Shown here: one piece after another, positions 49,751-64,000 of the stretch
Layout of the letters: each line of letters opens with the position of its first letter
Numbering within the stretch: position 1 is the first letter of the stretch
Source of the DNA: Siniperca chuatsi
Taxonomy: Eukaryota > Chordata > Actinopteri > Centrarchiformes > Sinipercidae
DNA: 64,000 nt
Direction: 5' to 3'
NCBI RefSeq assembly: GCF_020085105.1
Contig: NC_058065.1
Span: 2,978,218 to 3,042,217, forward strand
Translations under genes and position numbers: made by a program
The notes under the pieces: model-generated
Database searches by the model: none
Told to the model about the DNA's origin: nothing
Seen by the model: the letters and a program-made list of their open reading frames with translations, nothing else

Positions 49751-51148
49751 TAGCGCTGTATTTTATATACAGTTTAGTTCTTGCATGGCTTCTGCGTGGT
49801 TTGTGCAGAATGACTTGTCATTCGGCTGCTTTTCAGGAGAACGTAAACTGATGGGGACTAGTTCATTACACACTTCAGTTTACATCCAGTGATTGAAATG
49901 AAATATTCTGCTCACCAGTCAGCCATCAGTTTGTACATTTCCAGAAAGTGAGCTGCTAAAACGAATGCACGAGTACCAGTAATGTACCAGTCAATGCCAA
50001 CATTTATCAACAGTAAACTGACTTTCTGGTGGCAACGACCTCACAGCTTATCCACCTCTGATCTGCCATGACAAGAGTTCGACCAATCTGGTCAGCGAAT
50101 ACTCCGAGAAGCAGTAAAGGGTGCATTTGAAGAGAAAATCAAATCATCTGGACACTGTTGCCAACTCTGACTGAAGACTGAAGCAGGAGTACCAATCCTG
50201 TCTGAGAACCAGCACGGCAAGTTGTTCCCAAACAGAAAGCCTGAAGGATATTTGGTTACCAGCAGGTAGAGCAGGCAAACAAACCGAACGAGCTGAGGTG
50301 AGATCAGGATGCTCCCTGCTCAACACCAGGAGTCTGTTACAGAAAAGGCAGAAACGGACATAACGGCTGAATGGAGATCAGCTGGATTTGGGCTAACAGT
50401 GCAAAGGCAGTTCATCCGGGAGGCAACACGACACTGAGAACCCTTGCGGCTAAGAACAATGGGGACGATCCATGAACTCAAGACTCACTCTTACGCTGCG
50501 TTTAAAAACAGAAAAGGCACACGGCTAAGAACGAGGAGGAAGAGGAGGGAAGAGGGTGGTTTACAGACAGTAAAGCAGAGAGACAAAACATTTCGTCTGA
50601 GAGATCAGAAAGACGGAGAGGAAAAGGACGAGGGATGAGGGATGAGGGCAGGTGAGTGGAAACTGTTTTCGGGGAGTGTTCTCTCCATCTGGGATTTAGT
50701 TTCGTCTATAGCAGCGGGCCCAGGTCATCACTATCGCTCTGGGTTTTGGCAGGAGACTACATTCTGGGGTCGGGTCAGCGAGATGGGGGCACTCGAGAGT
50801 CAGGCATCACCTCCTGTAGGTCCGCAACGCCGACACTATCCCACTCCAGAACGTTTGAAGAGAGAAACCGTACAAACATAAAAAAGGAGACGTTTTCAAA
50901 GAGTCGTTTTTCATCGCTTCAGGAGGAAGTGGTGCTCAACCCCTCCTTGTTTGAGAAATTAAGGTGCAACTTGCAGAGAAAAATAAAATAAAAATTCATG
51001 TCCTCTATGGCAGTCTCATACAAACAGAGACAGGGGGAGCAGGTACGCTCCCCCCCCTCCCCGCCTACACACCCCACCTTCTTCCAGCCAGTTCCTCCTG
51101 GTCCAATATGGTTTCAGCGTGGAGGTGGAGGGGGCGGGGTCAGAGGGG

Positions 51149-59754
<8,606 letters not shown>

Positions 59755-59764
<10 letters not shown>

Positions 59765-59827
59765 GGCACGGCGATTGACCCAGGAGGCCAGGAAAGAGGA
59801 TTCTCCCATCAAAGGGATTCCTTTCTC
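59755..59827 (-). other. map3k2: map3k2 first coding exon (5' leader plus start codons)
   Basis: Acceptor CTGTTGCAG ends at 59828 and donor GTATGTG begins at 59754. The exon holds four in-frame ATGs: one at 59807-59809 (weak context, T at -3) and a run of three at 59756-59764 (GCC before the first, good context). The in-frame sequence before 59809 has no ATG, and an upstream stop lies in the leader exon. Confidence 0.75.
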
Positions 59828-61972
59828 CTGCAACAGCAAAAAGGACAACATAAATCCTGACATGCAGTTGATCGGGACACAAGTTAGAGCATGAAGCTGC
59901 TGACTGATCAGCAGATCTGTGAACAGAGGACCTCTCTCCTAAGAAGGGCTGGGCCAATAGTTTTTAAATCACAATATCTGTTAAAGTAGGGGCAAAAAAT
60001 AAGATGAGAGTTGTCTAATTGGTGTTCGACTGTCTCAGAAGAAATCTGATTTAGTAATTTCTTTATGTTAACTTACAAAGCAAAACTGCTTATCACCAAT
60101 CACAACATAATAAAAAAGAAATAACAACTATTCAAACAATTAGTTGATTGATTTACTTATTAGTTTACTAAAAGGTTATCTGTCCAATAGGGTGATGTGA
60201 TATATACGTCACATATTGTGCCATACCATTGATACCGCAGCAGCTCTCCCATTAATGTCGCAAACTGATTAATAGCAATATTGGGGTTTTTATATGATTT
60301 TTGCATCAGTTTAATGATTTGTCAGGTATTTAATTTGCTACAACGGCCACAAGCAGGTATTCCTTTTGTGATTATATTTTCCATTAGCAGATTCTCAGTT
60401 TTATTTTATCACGATACACTCAGTCGGCAGTTTATGAGATCCACGTAACTAAAAGTGAGTCTGATAAACAGCCCTGCAATAAATCCTATCTTCATGAAGG
60501 TTACAATGTTCAGTTTTTGTTGAAACTGTCTTAGAGAGATGTTGATTAAAATGTATGGTCATTTTGGAGGCTCAAGTTCAGTGAATTGAAATTGCGTTAT
60601 ACTGAGATGTGTTTCTTATACGTTTTCTAATACTTTGTCCAACCCATTTATATAAATAAGGTTAGATTATTAGTTTTAGCTAGGTGTGCCTAAAAAACTG
60701 CCAAGATGAAGGTATATTCCAATATTGCGACATGAAACTATATATATAAAATGTAAAGAAGTTAATTTAAATAGCAAAAGTAGTAAGAAAACACAAATAA
60801 AAGTCCTGCATTAAAAATTCTCAAAGTAATAGCAGAAAAATGCACTGACAGTATCAAAAGTAAAACTACTCGTGCAGAATTGCCCCCTTCAGAGTATTAT
60901 TATATACTATAGCTACTATATTATATTAATGTATTATTATTATTGATGCAGTAATGTGCAAGCAGCATTATGTCAAGGTGGAGCAAATTTAAACTACTTT
61001 ATAAGGCAGTTTAATTTATAGAAAATCATCCATTTTCATAAACTGATCATGTAAAATCTTGCAAGGTGACCAGTAACTATACCTATAAGCATTAACTGAT
61101 ACCAAAAAATAATCATTAGTTGCAGCCACCCCCCTAACATCGCATGGGAAATGCCAACAGTTGTGAATTAATACATTCCCCAGCGTTTCTTCTGCACAAT
61201 CATCACCAGCTGTCATAATATTTGTGTGTTAGTTATTGGTGTGAAGTCGTGATGTTACCATGCAACGCCACAGACAGAGGCTCTGAGAGTACAGTGTGTC
61301 TGGAAATTAAAGTCTGGACAGTCAAGATGGCCTCTGCTGATTGAATATCGCTCACGAGAGTCTGTTATCGTCACTGATTGATCACTAACTGCGAGAGACG
61401 TAAAATCTGACGATTCCGTCACGTTGACAACAGTGCGCTGTGACATTAACTTTAGCTTAGCACTTAACGTGTTTCTAACAAATAACGTCCTTTGAAAACC
61501 ACCGTGGCGAGCTGGCTAGCTAGCGATCCAATGTCACTGGTCACAGCAAAGTTGATACCAACAACATTGCCACTATTATGGCCTCCTGTGGTAGATAATT
61601 AGCTTTAAATTAACTTGCTAGCGTTAGCTGACTAGCCCCACAAGCTAAGATTGACTAACAACTGTTGCTAGCCAATTTGGCATTACGAGCTACGCCAAAA
61701 TGTCCATAAATGAATGATGTGGCATCTTGAAATATAACCAAAACACATTAGCCACACATATCTAGCTGATAAGAGAAGCTAAGTGGCTAATGTTAGCCGA
61801 GAGTTCCGTTTACAGCTATCTGTCAGGCCAGGGAAGTTGTCAAGCTAAGCTAATGCTAACGTTAACTAGCCGCATAGCTATTCAAAGCTCTCCTGCACTG
61901 CACGACAGTAAAAGGCAACCATTAAACAAATTAAAAGGTCTGAACCAAACTGTTTCGTCTGTATTATCTTAC
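59828..61972 (-). other. map3k2 intron between leader exon and first coding exon
   Basis: AT-rich. It carries the repeat at 60745-61055. Many GCTAGC/TTAGCT words between 61490 and 61870 look repeat-like but I cannot assign them. No exon seen. Confidence 0.55.
60745..61055. repeat. Fish repeat (AAAGTCCTGCATTAAAAATT family)
   Basis: AATAAAAGTCCTGCATTAAAAATTCTCAAAG, CAGTATCAAAAGTAAAACTAC, TTGCCCCCTTCAGAGTATTATTATATACT, TGATGCAGTAATGTGCAAGCAGCATT, GGTGGAGCAAATTTAAACTACTTTATA. Word order matches a widespread percomorph repeat. Confidence 0.68.
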
Positions 61973-62330
61973 CTGGTGGTTGGTTGATCTGTATTCACTT
62001 CCTCATCCACAGGGCCGGTGACAGGAGCCCCGGGCCCTGCGGACAGCCGCTGGAGGAAGCAGAAGTTTGGCAGTCCGCTCCCAACTTCACTCGAGTCCTG
62101 CTGGGCCACGACGACGAGGCCCGACGGCTGTCAATTTAGCCCGCTGGATCTTTCCAAGCAGACAAATGACAAGATAATGCTTTATCCAGCAAAGTGTCTC
62201 CGTGTCTGTGCGGTAGTAAAAACGCAAAGTTAATCGACAGCTTTCATTTTGTTGCACTTTACAACCTGATTGACGGTGGCTTCGCTCGCTGTTTCCCCCC
62301 CACCTGCGTTAAGCTAACGGGTACTGAACA
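61973..62330 (-). other. map3k2: map3k2 5' untranslated leader exon
   Basis: A strong minus-strand donor (ACCACCAG then GTAAGAT) ends the exon at 61973. Upstream sequence is GC- and CpG-rich to about 62330, where the transcription start probably lies. It has a tiny upstream frame, ATG AGG AAG TGA, close to the donor. The exact start is not visible. Confidence 0.55.
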
Positions 62331-62336
62331 CCGGCT

Positions 62337-62346
62337 ACCGGAAGTG
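62337..62346 (-). promoter_or_regulatory. ETS-type core promoter element of map3k2
   Basis: Reads CACTTCCGGT in the direction of map3k2 transcription, a consensus GABP/ELK site typical of TATA-less promoters. About 40 bases farther up, AGCCATTTTGG (near 62375) resembles a YY1 site. Confidence 0.55.
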
Positions 62347-62349
62347 TAG

Positions 62350-63437
62350 AGATTTTGCTGACAAAATAAAATCCCAAAATGGCTGGCCTAGGGAAAACCC
62401 CTAGTTACATATTTTTGTATTTTATGTTGACAGTCATTAACCGGAAATGTTATTTTTCATTTTGGCTCACTTGACAGGTCTTAACCCCCAAAACCTCGCT
62501 GGAAGAGTCCAACAAAAACACAACCTGTGATGTCAGAGAAAGGTTTTGGTTTCCTGGATCACGATTGAAACCTGTCAAATAAATACATTTGATAGGTTTT
62601 ATAGTCTTTGCTATCGCAGAGCACGTGGTCGGTTCCATATATTCACCACTATAACCTTTGCCCCTAAAACTGTCAGAAGACATAATTCATGTAATGTGCA
62701 TTATTGTTGTGTTTGTTCATACTGTATGTATGTAGCCACACCACCAAAATTCAAAAGGACTTGCAACCTGCTGTCACTCATAAAGTGATTGATTTCATAA
62801 ACAGGCTAACTCTAAATTTAATATTCCAGTAATTAAACATTGCGTCAATAACTTTTATAAACAGGGGAATAAAACAGGCCTATATTTTCAGTGATTATCT
62901 AGATATATGCCAAAACTCTTAAACTATATGGTGGAATATACCTGTAATTTATGTGGTCAAAAAATACTGGCTGGATTTTTTTTTTTTTTTAGATAATCTG
63001 TCATTTGGAGAGCAATTTAGGCCTACCACAAACCAAAAAGAAGAAGAGTGATTTAATTAGGACGCTATAAAAAAACAGACAATGGAAATGCGAAATATGG
63101 GCTGGAGGAGACTATAAGGGTATATAAAACAAGTTTAAAAAAAGTCAAGATAAACCAAATTATAGACCAATGTTTATGTTTTTTTAAGGAATTGTTATTA
63201 TTAGCCTGTAGTAAGTCATTTGTGAATAAATGATCCATTATGAAACTTTGTGTACTTACACTCAAAGTGCATCATGACATATTATTATTAACAAACACCA
63301 ACATTTTAAAATGGAATTACAATAATAAAATAAATTAGTAAATAATTCTGGTTAATTTTTACAAAAAGTAGCAAACCGTGAAATAAAAGCGTTTGTTGGG
63401 TGTCACGCTACAAATACTCTTATTTTGAAAGAACCGA
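62350..63437. other. Divergent intergenic region map3k2 / sumo1
   Basis: About 1.1 kb, AT-rich in the middle, with a T15-type run near 62975-62990. No exon and no known repeat seen. Confidence 0.6.
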
Positions 63438-63465
63438 CCAATTGCGTCACTTCCGGTTGATGGCG
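63438..63465 (+). promoter_or_regulatory. sumo1: sumo1 core promoter (CCAAT, CRE-like, ETS, YY1-like)
   Basis: CCAAT at 63438-63442, TGCGTCAC overlapping CACTTCCGGT at 63448-63457, then GATGGCGA at 63459-63466. No TATA box. The start codon is about 90 bases downstream, fitting a short leader. Confidence 0.6.
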
Positions 63466-63555
63466 AGTCTCACAACATCAAGCTAGAGCTGCGACTGAAA
63501 GCTAACGCTACATCTATTGTTAACATATATTTAACAACAAACACAGAGGAAAAAC

Positions 63556-64000
63556 ATGTCAGATACGGTAAGATATACTTTAAAGAGTCTTTATTGTTTA
63601 TAGTCTGCACACAGTTGAAAGAGACAAATCGGTGTTTTTGTGGCTGCTACCTCGTATCTGGTTATTTAATATGCTAACCGTTAGCTCGTGTAGCTTCAGG
63701 CCCAGACCTCTGCTTATTTAGCTGTTTAGCTTTGCAGCTAGCTTTCGTTTTAGTTCATTTTCAGAGTCCCGCTATGAAACAACAAGAGATACCAGCGTTT
63801 TGAAGCCGCAAAATTCAGATTTGTGTCATCAAAATCAGCGAAATTAAGCCCTCGGGCCTGTTAAAAAAAATATGTGGCGTTTAAATGTTTTCTGCTGCTG
63901 AAGTTTTGTTTATATGTTGTTGTTGTTGTGTTTTTAGGAGACAAAACCATCCAGCCAAGACGGGGGGGATAAAAAGGATGGAGAGTACATCAAGTTAAAA
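63556..64000 (+). CDS. sumo1: SUMO1, first two coding exons (cut by window end)
   Basis: SUMO1 is the small ubiquitin-like modifier attached to lysines of nuclear and other proteins by SAE1/SAE2 and UBC9. Exon 1 coding part is 63556-63567 (MSDT), donor GTAAGA; exon 2 is 63938-64000 and runs past the end, acceptor TTTTTAG. Together [25 protein letters not shown], 25 residues of the flexible N-terminus and the first strand of the ubiquitin fold. The MSDxE-KPS and GDKK-GEYIKLK pattern separates SUMO1 from SUMO2/3. The catalytic-cleavage end (diglycine) lies outside. Start context is AAACATGT, the first ATG after the promoter elements. It is transcribed away from map3k2. Confidence 0.93.

Larger units (their letters stand above)
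46195..51148 (-). other. Non-coding stretch, possibly the long map3k2 3' untranslated region
   Basis: No exon found. It includes CA tracts at 46691-46741 and 46926-46950 and a fish repeat at 49560-49750. The region near 48700-48970 is CpG-richer. If transcribed with map3k2, the repeats would be in the mature mRNA. Confidence 0.4.

Overview
This is vertebrate nuclear DNA, almost certainly from a percomorph-type teleost fish. The genes have short exons with canonical GT/AG junctions, introns from about 100 bases to many kilobases, many CA/GT microsatellites, and several dispersed repeat families that I recognise as common in spiny-rayed fish genomes. There are no bacterial features. Five protein-coding genes are supported by exon-by-exon translation in which the reading phase carries across every junction. 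Their human counterparts all lie on 2q (DES, TMEM198 and CYP27A1 at 2q35, SUMO1 at 2q33, MAP3K2 at 2q14), so the window looks like a rearranged piece of that block.

Layout. (1) 856-4383, plus strand: the last six coding exons of a desmin gene; the head and first part of the rod lie left of the window. (2) 8539-11513, minus strand: complete four-exon coding region of tmem198, tail-to-tail with desmin, with a probable non-coding first exon in a CpG-rich block near 34.4-34.6 kb. (3) 11.6-37.3 kb: about 25 kb with no coding exon that I can defend, only microsatellites, fish repeats and a few promoter-like patches. (4) 37428-45079, minus strand: complete nine-exon mitochondrial cytochrome P450 of the CYP27 family, best fit CYP27A, with all catalytic motifs. 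(5) 51149-59764, minus strand: complete 16-exon map3k2 (MEKK2), with PB1 and kinase domains, a 5' non-coding exon near 62 kb and possibly a long 3' untranslated region. (6) 63556-64000, plus strand: the first two coding exons of sumo1, cut by the window end and divergent from map3k2.

The genes do not form one pathway: a muscle intermediate filament, a Wnt-linked membrane protein, a mitochondrial sterol hydroxylase, a MAP kinase kinase kinase and a ubiquitin-like modifier. The one shared-control hint is the map3k2/sumo1 divergent pair, where the same 10-base ETS-type element lies in the sense direction just upstream of each gene.

The most unusual structures are mobile. Two introns of map3k2 carry palindromic copies of one element. 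One is a 1.1-kb inverted repeat with a broken GIY-YIG-type open reading frame, pointing to a Penelope-like retroelement. The other is a small hairpin of its terminal sequence inside a candidate solo LTR. The terminal sequence contains a degenerate hammerhead-ribozyme-like fold. I found no wholly new gene system.
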